Positions 35,006-47,603 of a stretch of 51,722 nt of DNA are shown piece after piece. The position numbers and the translations under genes were made by a program. Below the pieces are notes generated by a model that was given only the letters and a program-made list of their open reading frames with translations, was not told the DNA's origin and ran no database searches. Origin of the DNA: Candidatus Mailhella excrementigallinarum (GTDB lineage: Bacteria > Desulfobacterota > Desulfovibrionia > Desulfovibrionales > Desulfovibrionaceae); contig CALUUZ010000020.1 in the NCBI GenBank assembly GCA_944324075.1, positions 1 to 51,722 of the forward strand. Reading direction: 5' to 3'. The first letter of the stretch is position 1, and each line of letters opens with the position of its first letter.

Positions 35006-36508
35006 TCAGCTTTTGTCCCCCCGCTCTATTTCCTCATCCGGAAGAACACTGCCGGAGGGAAGAACAAAGCGGATCAGGGCCCCGCCGTCTTTTCCGTTTT
35101 CCAGTTCAAGTTTTCCCCCATGCGAAGTAATGATGCTCTGCACGATGGGAAGTCCGAGTCCGGTTCCATTGTCCTTTGTCGTGTAGAAGGGATCCAGGGC
35201 CTTCAGACAGTTCTCGGCAAATCCCGGCCCGCTGTCCATGACTTCAAGCACGGTTTTCCCGTCATCGCGCACCTGTCCCTGTACGATGACCCGCCCCTCC
35301 CCGCCTATCGCCTGCAGCGCATTGATCAGCACATTATATACTGCGCGGTATAAAAGGTCTTCATCTCCCGAAACAGGAAGAAAGGGCGGAATCTCATCCA
35401 CAAGCTCCACATTCTGACGCTGGAATTCCCCGGCCAGGAAGTTGAAGGCCTTATGCGCCACATCCGCCATATTGACCGCATCCCTGCGGGGCTGCCGGGG
35501 ACGGGCATAATCAAGAAAGTCATTGACCGTGGAGCCAAGGCGGCAGGATTCGTCATAAATGGCTTCAAGAATCGGCCGACTGGAATCCTGCACAGCCTTC
35601 TCGCGCCGCAGCAAAAACTCGGAGCTGGATCTGATGATTCCCAAGGGATTACGGATTTCATGCGCGATGGAAGCCACCATACGGCCCATGCTGGCCAGCT
35701 TTTCACTCTGATGAAGCTCCGCCTCAAGCTGGAGATTGCGCTCCATGCGTTCGGCTATGACCTTTTCCGCCTTGCGCGCCACTACATGCAGCAGCGTGAA
35801 CAGCACAAGGCTGGATACAAGGAAGCCCCCCATAATCAGCCATTGGTTGCGTATGGAAATCTGGTAGTGATTGCTTACATCCTGAATGATTTCCAGAGCC
35901 CCCAGCACGGTGGAAGCATCCTCCTCGCTGAGGTTGGGATACAGCTCCTGGTTTATCTTGAGAGGATAAATGGTTCTGAGCTGAAAGCTCCCCTCGGCCA
36001 GGCGCGGGCGCAGCATGGCCTGAAAGTAGGACATTGTGGAAAGTACATCGAAATGATGGTGCTTTCCCTGAAAAATTTCCGGCACGCCCTGCGTATACAG
36101 ATCCGTCCGCCGCACCTCATCCCTGTTCGTGGAATAAGTCACCGCGTATTCATTATTGTAAATGCGGATGGTCTCCACCCTCAGACCATGCAGCAATGAA
36201 TGAACAACTTCGTCAAGCAGGCGATATTGTTCAGGATCTCCAAGTTTGACCCGTCCAGAAGCAACAGTGACAGGCAACGTGAAGCGGTTGAATATCTGCT
36301 TGTTCAGATTCTCGGCCAGAAGCAGGGCATAATCCTCCTGGCTGTCCAGAAGTGTGGCCGTGGTGGCGCGGGCGATGAACAGAGAAAGAAAAACGCTGCT
36401 GGCAAGAACGAGCAGCAGAAAAAACCAGGAAAAAAATCGGGCGAGCCCGAACGGCAGATAGCGGGAATTAAGTCCGGATTGTTCCTGTTTGCCCTTGAAC
36501 TTGAACAC
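35006..36508 (-). CDS. Membrane sensor histidine kinase
   Basis: Partner kinase of the adjacent sigma-54 regulator. The 500 residues have a first membrane helix at about 24-47, an extracytoplasmic sensor of about 175 residues without a recognised fold name, a second helix at about 225-247, a HisKA box SIAHEIRNPLGII and a HATPase with DSGPGF and GTGLGLPIVQSI. Unlike the first kinase it has no PAS domain and no metal-like His/Met patch. The start is GTG at 36508 with GGAG 5 bases upstream; no better ATG exists nearby. It lies 48 bases downstream of pgi, separated by a strong hairpin. Confidence 0.92.
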   Translation of the reverse strand: MFKFKGKQEQSGLNSRYLPFGLARFFSWFFLLLVLASSVFLSLFIARATTATLLDSQEDYALLLAENLNKQIFNRFTLPVTVASGRVKLGDPEQYRLLDEVVHSLLHGLRVETIRIYNNEYAVTYSTNRDEVRRTDLYTQGVPEIFQGKHHHFDVLSTMSYFQAMLRPRLAEGSFQLRTIYPLKINQELYPNLSEEDASTVLGALEIIQDVSNHYQISIRNQWLIMGGFLVSSLVLFTLLHVVARKAEKVIAERMERNLQLEAELHQSEKLASMGRMVASIAHEIRNPLGIIRSSSEFLLRREKAVQDSSRPILEAIYDESCRLGSTVNDFLDYARPRQPRRDAVNMADVAHKAFNFLAGEFQRQNVELVDEIPPFLPVSGDEDLLYRAVYNVLINALQAIGGEGRVIVQGQVRDDGKTVLEVMDSGPGFAENCLKALDPFYTTKDNGTGLGLPIVQSIITSHGGKLELENGKDGGALIRFVLPSGSVLPDEEIERGDKS

Positions 36509-36522
36509 ACACGCTCCGTGCG

Positions 36523-36554
36523 GGATTCCGCCCGAACCTGTACGGGCGGAATCC
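36523..36554 (-). terminator. 12-bp hairpin between pgi and the sensor kinase
   Basis: Perfect stem GGATTCCGCCCG/CGGGCGGAATCC with an 8-base loop, 2 bases after the pgi stop. No U-run follows on the minus strand, and the kinase start codon is only 15 bases away, so it may attenuate, process or stabilise the message rather than fully terminate it. Confidence 0.55.
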
Positions 36555-36556
36555 GA

Positions 36557-37927
36557 TCAAAATTCCATAATCTCGCGGGGATGCGCAGCAAATTCCTCAA
36601 GAAGGCGCCGCTCGTCATCCGCACCCGGAGCCCCCAGTCTGGCACGGGCCAGACGTTTGCCTTCCTCCACTGCGGGCTGATCCAGCGGATCGATGCCGAG
36701 CAGCCAGCCTGCAAGAAGCGTGACGGCCTCAAGAAGGACAATGAGACGTCCGGCCTGCCAGGGTGAAGGTTCGGGCAGCTCAAGGGAAACCAGAGGCATT
36801 CCCGCCCGTACCAGCGACATGCGTGTGGCCAGAGCTTCAGCCTGGAATATTTCTCCCAGGGAAAGGCCGGAAAGCCAGGCCCACGGTTCACGAAGTCCTT
36901 CACCCAGCCGGACGCATCCTTCCGCAGCTTTCCGCACGCTGTTCCGCGTGCCGAGAAAAAGGCAGGCCTTATCCGGCGGGCCCTGCAGAAACATCTGCAG
37001 GAGAGAATGCTGATCCGTCGCTCCTACGGCGGAAACAGGCATGCTTCCCTTGCCTTCCTTTCCCAGGCTTTCCGCCCAGAGCTGGCAGAACCAGGGGCCG
37101 AAAGAAGCCAGCGCCGGCTCATAACAGAAGCTGAGGAGCTGCCCCTTGCCGTTTTCCGCCCAGAATGCCGCCCAGGAAGCTATTTTCCACGCAGGGTGGC
37201 CAGCGAAACCATCGGGATCGGAAGATGCCCCCTCAAGAAGCTCACGCCCCAGCGTACAGCCGCCGTCCAGCAGCGCCGCCCAGTTGATCCCGAGAAAAAG
37301 CGCGGGAACCAGTCCCACGGCGGAGAGTACGGAATACCGCCCTCCCAGATACTCGGGCACAGGCAGGGAACGCAGAAAGGCGGCATCCGTTTCGTCACGC
37401 AGGAAACCCTTTTGCGCATCCGTCACCATGAACAGATGTTCCTGCCATGTGGCGGGGAGATGCTGCTTCAACCAGGGCAGCACGGCCAGATACTGAGCCG
37501 CCGTTTCCAGCGTTCCCCCGGACTTGCTGATCACAACCACCAGAGTCTCCTCTGGAGGAAGCCTGTCCAGCATGGCAGAGAACGCCGCTTCATCCAGATT
37601 GTCGGCAATCCACAGCCAGGGGCCGTCATATCCCGGCCTGTCCTGACCGGGCGCAAAGGACTTCTGCAGGGCGCGCGCTCCCAGAGCCGAGCCTCCGATA
37701 CCAAGAAGCAGCATATGCCGGAAGCTGCGAAGGAACTCCTCATGGCCCCGCAGCTTGAGACTCAGATCCCACGCATAGGGCATGGACAGAAAAGGCAGAC
37801 GTTCAGCTTCCCGGGTCAGACGGGAAGCTGCCTCGGCCGCCCGGGAGTCGCGGGGGACTCCTCCCGTCCGGGATGAAGAGGGGAACGCATGGGTACAGTC
37901 AAGAATGGCGCGTTGTTCATCAGACAT
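36557..37927 (-). CDS. pgi: Glucose-6-phosphate isomerase
   Basis: Interconverts glucose 6-phosphate and fructose 6-phosphate. The 456 residues, shorter than E. coli Pgi (549) and like the compact bacterial form, show GIGGSALGARAL, the sugar-phosphate SIS signature VVVISKSGGTLETAAQ, GGRYSVLSAVGLVPA and the catalytic GATDQHSLLQMF. The start at 37927 follows GGAG with 8-base spacing, 13 bases after the aminotransferase stop, so the two are cotranscribed. Confidence 0.95.
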   Translation of the reverse strand: MSDEQRAILDCTHAFPSSSRTGGVPRDSRAAEAASRLTREAERLPFLSMPYAWDLSLKLRGHEEFLRSFRHMLLLGIGGSALGARALQKSFAPGQDRPGYDGPWLWIADNLDEAAFSAMLDRLPPEETLVVVISKSGGTLETAAQYLAVLPWLKQHLPATWQEHLFMVTDAQKGFLRDETDAAFLRSLPVPEYLGGRYSVLSAVGLVPALFLGINWAALLDGGCTLGRELLEGASSDPDGFAGHPAWKIASWAAFWAENGKGQLLSFCYEPALASFGPWFCQLWAESLGKEGKGSMPVSAVGATDQHSLLQMFLQGPPDKACLFLGTRNSVRKAAEGCVRLGEGLREPWAWLSGLSLGEIFQAEALATRMSLVRAGMPLVSLELPEPSPWQAGRLIVLLEAVTLLAGWLLGIDPLDQPAVEEGKRLARARLGAPGADDERRLLEEFAAHPREIMEF

Positions 37928-37940
37928 TGAAAGGACTCCG

Positions 37941-39113
37941 TCAGGCATACAGGGCCTTTTTGACCCGGTGGAGAGCGGATTCAAGCACTTCATCCGCAAC
38001 AGAATAGGAAAAACGCACACAGCGGCTGTCGCCGAAGGCGGAACCCGGCATCAGCGCCACACGGGCCTCATCAAGCAGATAACGGCAGCAGGCTGTATCA
38101 TCGGGCATCTTTTCGCTGTACAGGGCACTCACATCGGGAAAGAGGTAAAACGCTCCCTCCGGACAGGGACAAATCACTCCCTCCCAGGTGGAAATCTCCG
38201 CATAGGCCATGTCCCGGCGGCGCATGAACGCCTCGCGCATGGCCCTCATTTCACTGAAATCCCCTTCCAGCGCCGCGGCCGCCGCCGCCTGGGTGATGGA
38301 GCAGGGGTTGGAGGTCACCTGGCTCTGGACTTTCATACACTGCCGGATAAGATCCGCATGGGCCAGCGTGTATCCCATGCGCCAGCCGGTCATGGCGAAA
38401 CTTTTTGACAGGGCGTTGACAACCGCCACACTTTCAGGATGTCTTTTCCACCAGTGGCAGGCGCTGGCCTGCCCGGCCGGCGGATACACAAGCTGATCGT
38501 ACACTTCATCGGAAATGACGAAAATTTCATGCCGCCGCGCCCATTCAAGAATGGCTTCCATTTCTTCGGCAGTATACGTCACGCCCGTGGGATTGGACGG
38601 GGAATTGAGCATCAGCGCGCGGCTTCTGGGGGTACGGACCCTTTCCAGATCTTCCGGCGTGATGCGAAACCCCCGCGACGCGGGAGACGGAGCAAATACA
38701 GGCACGGCTCCGGCCAGAGCCGCCATGTCGGGGTAGCTTGTCCAGTAGGGTACGGGAATAATTACTTCATCACCGGGATCAACGACGCACATCAGCACAT
38801 TGAACAGCGCCTGCTTGCCGCCGGTGCTGACAGCGACGTTTTCAACTGCGGCCTCAAGCCCGTATACGCGCTTGAAATACCTGAGCACCGCTTCCCGCAA
38901 TTCCAGGCCGCCGGGAACGGGCGTATAATGCGTACGGTTCTCGTCCAGCGCCCGTTTCGCGGCGTCCTTGATAAACTCCGGCGTATTAAAATCAGGATCC
39001 CCAACCACAAGATTGGCAATCTCCACTCCCTCTGAACGCAGTTCAAGCACCCTGTCGTTCAGTGCCAGCGTCGCGGAAGGTTTGAACAGGTTCATGCGCT
39101 GCGAGAATCTCAT
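37941..39113 (-). CDS. aspC: Class I PLP aminotransferase (aspartate/aromatic type)
   Basis: A fold type I aminotransferase of 390 residues, probably moving amino groups from aspartate or other amino acids to 2-oxoglutarate. It carries the PLP lysine K237 in NALSKSFAMTGWRMGY, N170SPSNPTG, the SDEVYDQLVY segment, and the C-terminal VRFSYSVADEVL with the carboxylate-binding Arg. It resembles the Thermus-type aspartate aminotransferase group, which also includes prephenate-active enzymes, so exact substrate is uncertain. The start at 39113 is well supported by GAGGAAATT before ATG; the open frame extends far upstream without a start site. It is divergent from sfsA. Confidence 0.9.
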   Translation of the reverse strand: MRFSQRMNLFKPSATLALNDRVLELRSEGVEIANLVVGDPDFNTPEFIKDAAKRALDENRTHYTPVPGGLELREAVLRYFKRVYGLEAAVENVAVSTGGKQALFNVLMCVVDPGDEVIIPVPYWTSYPDMAALAGAVPVFAPSPASRGFRITPEDLERVRTPRSRALMLNSPSNPTGVTYTAEEMEAILEWARRHEIFVISDEVYDQLVYPPAGQASACHWWKRHPESVAVVNALSKSFAMTGWRMGYTLAHADLIRQCMKVQSQVTSNPCSITQAAAAAALEGDFSEMRAMREAFMRRRDMAYAEISTWEGVICPCPEGAFYLFPDVSALYSEKMPDDTACCRYLLDEARVALMPGSAFGDSRCVRFSYSVADEVLESALHRVKKALYA

Positions 39114-39297
39114 AATTTCCTCACCCTTTTCATAAGAGCACTCTGCAGTTGAAAACATCCGTCCCGCATCCGAAGCAGACGGCTGCTCCGACGGCATGCG
39201 GAAAGGGCTTGCCTCGAAGCGTATATTGCTCCATGCTGACTGCATTCTCCGCTGCCAGCCTTTGCAGGACGGTAGCAGTTTCCCAAAGGAGTGTAAA

Positions 39298-40041
39298 TTG
39301 ACGCCCGCCGCCCTTCTGCCCTTTCCGCCCGGCTGCCGCGCCGCCCGCTTTCTCCGCAGAGAAAAACGATTTTTTGTTATTGCCGAACTGGACGGAAAAA
39401 TCATAACCGCCCATACCAACAATACAGGCTCCATGCTGGGCATGCTGCGCCCCGGCGCGCCCGTGCTGCTTTCCCCGGCCACAACCCCCGGCCGCAAACT
39501 CGCCTGGACCGTCGAGGCCATCGGACAGCCCGGAGGGACGCCCGGCGCCTTCTTCTGGGCCGGAGTCAACACGTCCGTGCCCAACCGCTTTCTTGAAGCC
39601 GCGTTCAGGGCGCATCTTCTTCCCTGGACGGAGGGATATGATGGATTGAAACGTGAGGCGGCCTGCGGGGAAAGCCGTCTGGACGGTCTTTTCACTAGCT
39701 CAGACGCCTCCCTTCCTCCACTCTGGGTGGAGTGCAAAAACGTCACTCTGGTCGAGGACTGCGTCGCGGCCTTTCCCGACGCGATCACCGCAAGGGGAGC
39801 CAAACATCTGGCAACGCTGGCACGACTGGTTCGGGAAGGCTGCCGGGCTGCCATGCTGTATCTGGTACAGAGACCGGACGGACAGTGCTTCGGCCCTGCC
39901 GACTACATCGATCCCGCATATGCCGCAGCCTTTTACGACGCTGTTGCGGAAGGGGTGGAAATCCATGCCGTAACGGCAAAAGTGACGGAAGAAGGCATTT
40001 TTTACGACGGACTCCTGCCCGCGGTGAAACGAACAGCGTGA
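39298..40041 (+). CDS. sfsA: SfsA family DNA/RNA nuclease-like protein
   Basis: A SfsA (sugar fermentation stimulation) homologue of 247 residues (E. coli 234). Family marks are AHTNNTGSMLGMLRPG, WVECKNVTLV with the restriction-endonuclease-like Glu and Lys, FPDAITARGAKHL and LYLVQRPDGQCF. The start is most likely TTG at 39298, 6 bases after AAGGAG; the frame opens earlier at an ATG (39196) but the extra 34 residues do not look like the family. Its cellular role is unsettled. Confidence 0.9.
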   Translation: MTPAALLPFPPGCRAARFLRREKRFFVIAELDGKIITAHTNNTGSMLGMLRPGAPVLLSPATTPGRKLAWTVEAIGQPGGTPGAFFWAGVNTSVPNRFLEAAFRAHLLPWTEGYDGLKREAACGESRLDGLFTSSDASLPPLWVECKNVTLVEDCVAAFPDAITARGAKHLATLARLVREGCRAAMLYLVQRPDGQCFGPADYIDPAYAAAFYDAVAEGVEIHAVTAKVTEEGIFYDGLLPAVKRTA

Positions 40042-40090
40042 TCTGCTTCTGAATCCCGCGGCATCTCCGCGCAATATCGGAAGCCCGGCA

Positions 40091-40423
40091 TCAATGCGTA
40101 TAATCAAAAATGGTGACGTCTTCCCCCACCTCCTTCCGGACAAGCTCCTTCATTTTCCGCGCAAAGGGACAGGGATACCCGATGGGATTCCCCTTCTGAA
40201 CGCAGGAGGCAAAGGCAATGGCATCGGCCCCCCTTTTCACCAGCTCTCTTGCCCGCAGCACGGACTTTTTGGCCGGGCATCCGCCGCAGTTGGCAAAGCC
40301 GACAATCTCAATATCCCCTTCCACACCTTCAAACGCTCCCTTTTTTTCCCGGATGAAGGCAAAGTCCGTTGTTCCCGGACAGTAATCCTCCGTCTGCATG
40401 CACCTGATGATGCCCAGCTTCAT
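40091..40423 (-). CDS. CGGC domain-containing protein
   Basis: A 110-residue protein of the CGGC family, thought to bind metal through conserved cysteines. Visible are Cys8, Cys15 (TEDYCPGTTDF), the C46-G-G-C49 signature in FANCGGCPAKK, Cys74 in AFASCVQKG and Cys85 in YPCPFA. No signal peptide. Function is not established for the family; it is common in sulfate reducers and methanogens. The start at 40423 follows GGAGAGAGGG. It stands alone between sfsA (convergent) and a family A repeat. Confidence 0.88.
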   Translation of the reverse strand: MKLGIIRCMQTEDYCPGTTDFAFIREKKGAFEGVEGDIEIVGFANCGGCPAKKSVLRARELVKRGADAIAFASCVQKGNPIGYPCPFARKMKELVRKEVGEDVTIFDYTH

Positions 40424-40452
40424 CCCTCTCTCCTGTTCTGGCTGAAGAGTCC

Positions 40453-40634
40453 GGCAGAGAGCTTCAGAGCGGCTCCGCCTTGAAGTTGCTCCCGAAGTCA
40501 GGCAGAACGCGACTTCGCCGCGAGGCAGGAGCAGCCGCAGTTCACTTGCGGCGTAACGCTCCGGCTTCCGCCGTGAAACCTGCCGGTCAGACCCTGTGTT
40601 CTGACCGGCAGATATTTTCAAGAGCAAAATGTTC
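40453..40634 (+). repeat. Family A repeat, copy 10
   Basis: Right two thirds are well kept: GGAGCAGCCGCAGTTCACTTGCGGC region at about 40527-40552, GCCGTGAAACCTGCCGGTCAG, the GGTCAGACCCTGTGTTCTGACC hairpin and AGATATTTTCAAGAGCAAAATG. The left end is rearranged. It separates the TPR lipoprotein gene from the CGGC gene. Confidence 0.75.
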
Positions 40635-40665
40635 CGGGACAGGAGAAGCGGAGATGAGGCCCTGC

Positions 40666-41532
40666 TCATCTTCCCTGGATCACCGGCGTGATCTTCCCTT
40701 TTCCCCGCAGAAGTTCCTCGCGCCGCTGCGCGACTTCGGGGCTGGGATACCAGGATTTTGCCTGTTCAAAACAGACAAGGGCCTCTTTCCTCTTTTCCAG
40801 CGTCTCCAGAATATCCCCTTTAAGCAGCAGCGTCCGGCCCAGCAGTTCGCCTTTCTGCCCGGCCTCCTCCTCTTCCCGCGCGCCGCGCCCCAGCAGGTTC
40901 GCAAATTCCGGCATCGCCAGCACATCGTCCAGCATGGCGAGCGCCTCTTCCCGTCTGTCCTGCAGATAATAGGTATAGGCAATCTGATAACGGCACAAAG
41001 CCTGCTGCGCCGCGTCATCCGCATGTTCCAGTCCCATGACGAACATGTCTTCGGCCATGTCGAACTTCTGCCCGCGCTGGTAGTACAGCCCCATATGCTC
41101 GTACAGACGGGCGGCATCCCGGTCGGAAAGATCAGCCACATCCAGCAGCCGGAGCCATGTGTCGGAAGCCTTGTCCCATGAACGCATGGACTCGTAGACC
41201 GGGCCAAGTTCACGCAGTATCCACTTGAGCTGTTCCGGACGGTTTTCATATTCATGGAGCATGTTCTCGAGCGTTTCCACCAGCCATTCCCGCTCTCCCA
41301 TGCGTTCATGGGACTGTGCCAGAAGCTTCCACGCCTCCCATCGCCGGGAATCGTCCATTTCATCGCGCAGATAGCGCTGAAGCAGACGGGCGCTCTGCGT
41401 CCAGTCCAGTTCTTCCGCCGCCTCTCTGGCCGCCTCGAGATCGTCCGACGGATAGTTCCTGTCGCACGCAGCAAGGCAGCACAGAAAGAACGGCACGATG
41501 AACAGACGGCACAGCCCGGAAGGAAGGAACAT
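40666..41532 (-). CDS. TPR-repeat lipoprotein downstream of gyrA
   Basis: A 288-residue predicted lipoprotein: hydrophobic signal peptide and lipobox LAAC with Cys23. Asp follows the Cys, which in E. coli would keep it in the inner membrane. The mature part is almost entirely alpha-helical with several tetratricopeptide-like units (for example LYEHMGLYYQRGQKFDMAED and CRYQIAYTYYLQDRREEALA), so it is a likely protein-binding scaffold; it is reminiscent of BamD-type proteins but is not clearly BamD. It starts 2 bases after the gyrA stop and must be translated from the gyrase message. Confidence 0.85.
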   Translation of the reverse strand: MFLPSGLCRLFIVPFFLCCLAACDRNYPSDDLEAAREAAEELDWTQSARLLQRYLRDEMDDSRRWEAWKLLAQSHERMGEREWLVETLENMLHEYENRPEQLKWILRELGPVYESMRSWDKASDTWLRLLDVADLSDRDAARLYEHMGLYYQRGQKFDMAEDMFVMGLEHADDAAQQALCRYQIAYTYYLQDRREEALAMLDDVLAMPEFANLLGRGAREEEEAGQKGELLGRTLLLKGDILETLEKRKEALVCFEQAKSWYPSPEVAQRREELLRGKGKITPVIQGR

Positions 41533-41534
41533 GG

Positions 41535-44069
41535 CTATTCGTCCGCCGCGGGATTTCCAGATGCGGCCTTTTCCCCGGCTTCAGCCGCAGGAGCGTTTTC
41601 GGAAACATCGGGAGAACCGTCATCACCTTCCGCGCCCGCGCTGTCGGCCACGGTGTCAAAGCCCACCACGGTCGCGCCGTCATCAAGCCGCACCAGCCTC
41701 ACCCCCATGGTGGCGCGCCCCACGGAACGCACTTCATCCACGCTCAAGCGAATGATCTTGTTGGTGGATGTCAGCAGTATGAGGGAATCCGAATCGGTTA
41801 CGGGCATGGCTCCGATAACGCCGCCCGTCTTGGAGGACACCTTGAAGTTGATAAGTCCGATGCCTCCCCGGCTCTGAATCCGGTACAGATCCACACGAGT
41901 CCGTTTGCCGTAGCCCAGGGCGGACACGGCCATGATTTCCGTGGACTGGTCTTCGGGCCTCAGAGTCAGACTGGAAACAACGGTATCGCCCCGGCGCAGC
42001 CCCACTCCCTTGACGCCGGCCGCGCTGCGGCCCATGGGCCGCACATCTGTGGCGGAGAAACGGATGGCCATGCCGTTGGCCGTGGCTATCACAATATGGT
42101 CATCCTCATGTATTTCCCGCACGGCGATAAGCTCGTCGTCCTCGCGCATGCTGAGCGCGATAAGTCCGCTCTTGCGGCAGCGGGCATACAGAGAGGCGCT
42201 TGAACGCTTGACCATGCCGCGCTTGGTGGTGAACAGGAAATAGCGGTTTTCCGCAAATTCCCGCACGGTCAGCACATTGGCCACCCATTCTTCCTTTTCC
42301 AGCGGAAGCAGATTGGCAATATGCACCCCCTTGGCCGTGCGGCTGCCTTCCGGCACCTGATGCACCTTGAGCTGATGCATGCGCCCCTTGCTGGTGAACA
42401 GCAGCAGGTACTGATGGTTGGTGGTGGTCAGAAAATCCTGCACGAAATCGTCATCGGAAGTGTGCAGGCCGGCAATTCCCTTGCCGCCGCGCTTCTGCTG
42501 CTGATAGGTCGCAAGCGTGGTGCGCTTGATGTAGCCGCGCCGCGACAGGGTGATCACCACATCCTCATCAGGAATGAGGTCCTCAATGTCAATGCCGCCC
42601 AGTTCATCCATGAGCACTTCCGTGCGGCGGGGCGAGGCATAGGAAGCCTTGATTTCATTCGTTTCATCGCGCAGCACGCCGCGCAGCACGGCAGAATCCT
42701 CCAGGATGGAAGTCAGGTAGGCGATAAGACGCTGAAGCTCGGCATACTCGTCCTGCAGCTTGTCGCGTTCCAGCCCGGTGAGACGCTGCAGACGCATATC
42801 CAGAATGCTCTGGGCCTGAACTTCCGAAAAGCCGAATCCCTCCATCAGGCCGTTGCGGGCGTCCAGAGGCGTGGGAGATGCCTTGATCAGCGCCACGATC
42901 TCGTCAATGACGTCCAGGGCCTTGAGCAGCCCTTCCACGATATGCGCGCGCGCTTTGGCCTTGTCGAGATCGAAGCGGGTTCGGCGGATGACCACCTCCC
43001 GCCTGTGATTGAGAAAGCAGGTCAGCGCGCTTTTCAGATTCAGCAGCTGCGGCTTGTTGTCCACCACAGCCAGCATGTTGATGCCGTAGGAACTCTCCAG
43101 AGGAGTATATTTGTACAGCGAATTGATGACGACATCGGGAATGGTTCCGCGCTTGAGATCCAGCACCACGCGAATGCCGTTGCGGTTGGACTCGTTGCGC
43201 AGATCGGACACGCCGTCGATTTTGTGATCATTGACCAGCTCGGCGATCTTGGCCACCAGCGCGGCAAGATTCAGACCATAGGGAATTTCCCTGATCACGA
43301 CGGACTGCTGCCCCTTCTTGCGCTCCTCCACCTCCACGCGGCCGCGCATTTTCACGATGCCGCGGCCCGTGCGGTAGGCGTCAAGCAATCCCTGCCCGGC
43401 ATAGACAAAGCCCGCGGTGGGAAAATCCGGCCCGTGCACCAGATCGATAAGATCCTCCACTGTGCAGTCCGGTTCGTCGATCAGCCGGATAAGCGCATCG
43501 CAAAGTTCTCCGAGATTATGCGGAGGAATATTGGTGGCCATGCCGACGGCAATGCCCGAAGAACCGTTAAGCAGCAGGTTGGGCACCTTGGTGGGCAGCA
43601 CCTCCGGTTCCTGCTCGGAACCGTCATAGTTCGGGCGGAAATCCACCGTCTTCTTGTCGATATCGTTCAAAAACTCGGAGGCCAGACGGGACATGCGCAC
43701 TTCCGTGTAACGCATGGCCGCGGCGCTGTCGCCTTCAATGGAACCGAAATTTCCCTGACCGTCTTCCAGCGGATCGCGCATGGAAAAATCCTGCGCCATG
43801 CGTACCAGCGCGTCATATACCGCCCTGTCCCCGTGGGGATGGTATTTGCCGATGACATCACCGACCACACGGGCGCATTTCTTGTGCGGACGGGTATAGG
43901 TATTCGCCATCTGCGACTGCGCGAACAGGATACGCCGGTGCACAGGCTTGAGACCGTCGCGCGCGTCGGGAATGGCGCGCCCTATAATGACGCTGAGGGA
44001 GTATGCCAGATATGACTGGCGCAAATCTTTCTCAATATCTATGGGAGTATATTGTTCCAGTTCTTCCAC
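41535..44069 (-). CDS. gyrA: DNA gyrase subunit A
   Basis: The DNA-cleaving subunit of gyrase, 844 residues. The catalytic tyrosine is Y121 in [11 protein letters not shown]. The C-terminal domain carries the GyrA box as QKRGGKG, so it is gyrase and not topoisomerase IV. In the quinolone-contact helix ([15 protein letters not shown]) residue 82, equivalent to E. coli Ser83, is Arg (codon AGG at 43824-43826), while the Asp equivalent to E. coli 87 is kept. That position commonly governs fluoroquinolone binding. It follows gyrB by 89 bases and is followed by a TPR lipoprotein gene 2 bases away. Confidence 0.97.
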   Translation of the reverse strand: MEELEQYTPIDIEKDLRQSYLAYSLSVIIGRAIPDARDGLKPVHRRILFAQSQMANTYTRPHKKCARVVGDVIGKYHPHGDRAVYDALVRMAQDFSMRDPLEDGQGNFGSIEGDSAAAMRYTEVRMSRLASEFLNDIDKKTVDFRPNYDGSEQEPEVLPTKVPNLLLNGSSGIAVGMATNIPPHNLGELCDALIRLIDEPDCTVEDLIDLVHGPDFPTAGFVYAGQGLLDAYRTGRGIVKMRGRVEVEERKKGQQSVVIREIPYGLNLAALVAKIAELVNDHKIDGVSDLRNESNRNGIRVVLDLKRGTIPDVVINSLYKYTPLESSYGINMLAVVDNKPQLLNLKSALTCFLNHRREVVIRRTRFDLDKAKARAHIVEGLLKALDVIDEIVALIKASPTPLDARNGLMEGFGFSEVQAQSILDMRLQRLTGLERDKLQDEYAELQRLIAYLTSILEDSAVLRGVLRDETNEIKASYASPRRTEVLMDELGGIDIEDLIPDEDVVITLSRRGYIKRTTLATYQQQKRGGKGIAGLHTSDDDFVQDFLTTTNHQYLLLFTSKGRMHQLKVHQVPEGSRTAKGVHIANLLPLEKEEWVANVLTVREFAENRYFLFTTKRGMVKRSSASLYARCRKSGLIALSMREDDELIAVREIHEDDHIVIATANGMAIRFSATDVRPMGRSAAGVKGVGLRRGDTVVSSLTLRPEDQSTEIMAVSALGYGKRTRVDLYRIQSRGGIGLINFKVSSKTGGVIGAMPVTDSDSLILLTSTNKIIRLSVDEVRSVGRATMGVRLVRLDDGATVVGFDTVADSAGAEGDDGSPDVSENAPAAEAGEKAASGNPAADE

Positions 44070-44158
44070 TGTTGCCTTCCTTTACGGAGCCTGACGCCAG
44101 CGCCAGGAAAAAGCGGGAAAGGAGCGGAAAAGCCGTCTGCGCTTTTCCGCATCCCGGA

Positions 44159-47015
<2,857 letters not shown>

Positions 47016-47600
47016 TCACAGCTTCCGCGCCAGATACAGCGTTTCCGGACGTACGGTCTTGTTCCTCTGTCCGCAGGCGGTCACACGGGAACTCTTCCAG
47101 TCAAGAGCGGACATCCACGCATCCACGGCGGCGGCTTCTTCCACCGCACCCTCATGCCCGCTGTACGCATGCACGCAGAGAAGCCCGCCGTGCCGCAGGA
47201 ACGGCCACACCGCTTTCAGCGCCTTCAGGGTGGATGCGGCCGAAGTGCGTATCCTCTTGTCACTGCCCGGCAGAAAACCAAGATTGAATACGGCTGCGCT
47301 CAATTCCCGTCCGACAGGCAGTTCCCTTTCCAGCAGCTCCGCCATTTCGGCATGATCTACCAGCATCAGGCGGACCCGGTTTTCCATTCCCCGCTCACGC
47401 AGCAGCACTGCGGCGGAACTCAGAGCCTCTTCCTGCCTGTCCAGGGCAAGCACACGCCCCTCTGCGCCTACCAGCGATGCAAGAAACAACGTATCATGTC
47501 CCCGCCCCGCCGTGGCATCAAGCACAGTGTCACCCTTTCCGCAGGAGCCGGAGAGCGCAAGATGGCAAAGGCCGATAAGTTCGGACAAGGGGAAGGCCAT
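47016..47600 (-). CDS. mnmM: tRNA wobble-uridine methyltransferase MnmM/YtqB family
   Basis: A class I SAM-dependent methyltransferase of the family formerly called rRNA methylase (PF06962), whose members YtqB/MnmM methylate the wobble uridine side chain of tRNA. The 194 residues carry the SAM-binding DATAGRGHDTLFLASLVG and VLALDRQEEAL, and the family signature FNLGFLPGSDK. It starts 3 bases after the stop of the upstream unknown gene and is likely cotranscribed. The exact tRNA modification is by family analogy. Confidence 0.85.
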   Translation of the reverse strand: MAFPLSELIGLCHLALSGSCGKGDTVLDATAGRGHDTLFLASLVGAEGRVLALDRQEEALSSAAVLLRERGMENRVRLMLVDHAEMAELLERELPVGRELSAAVFNLGFLPGSDKRIRTSAASTLKALKAVWPFLRHGGLLCVHAYSGHEGAVEEAAAVDAWMSALDWKSSRVTACGQRNKTVRPETLYLARKL

Positions 47601-47603
47601 GCT

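Noticed and set aside
40666-41532. Naming the TPR lipoprotein BamD
   Set aside because: TPR-like helices and a lipobox are not enough; an Asp after the lipid Cys and the gyrA context argue against a confident BamD call.
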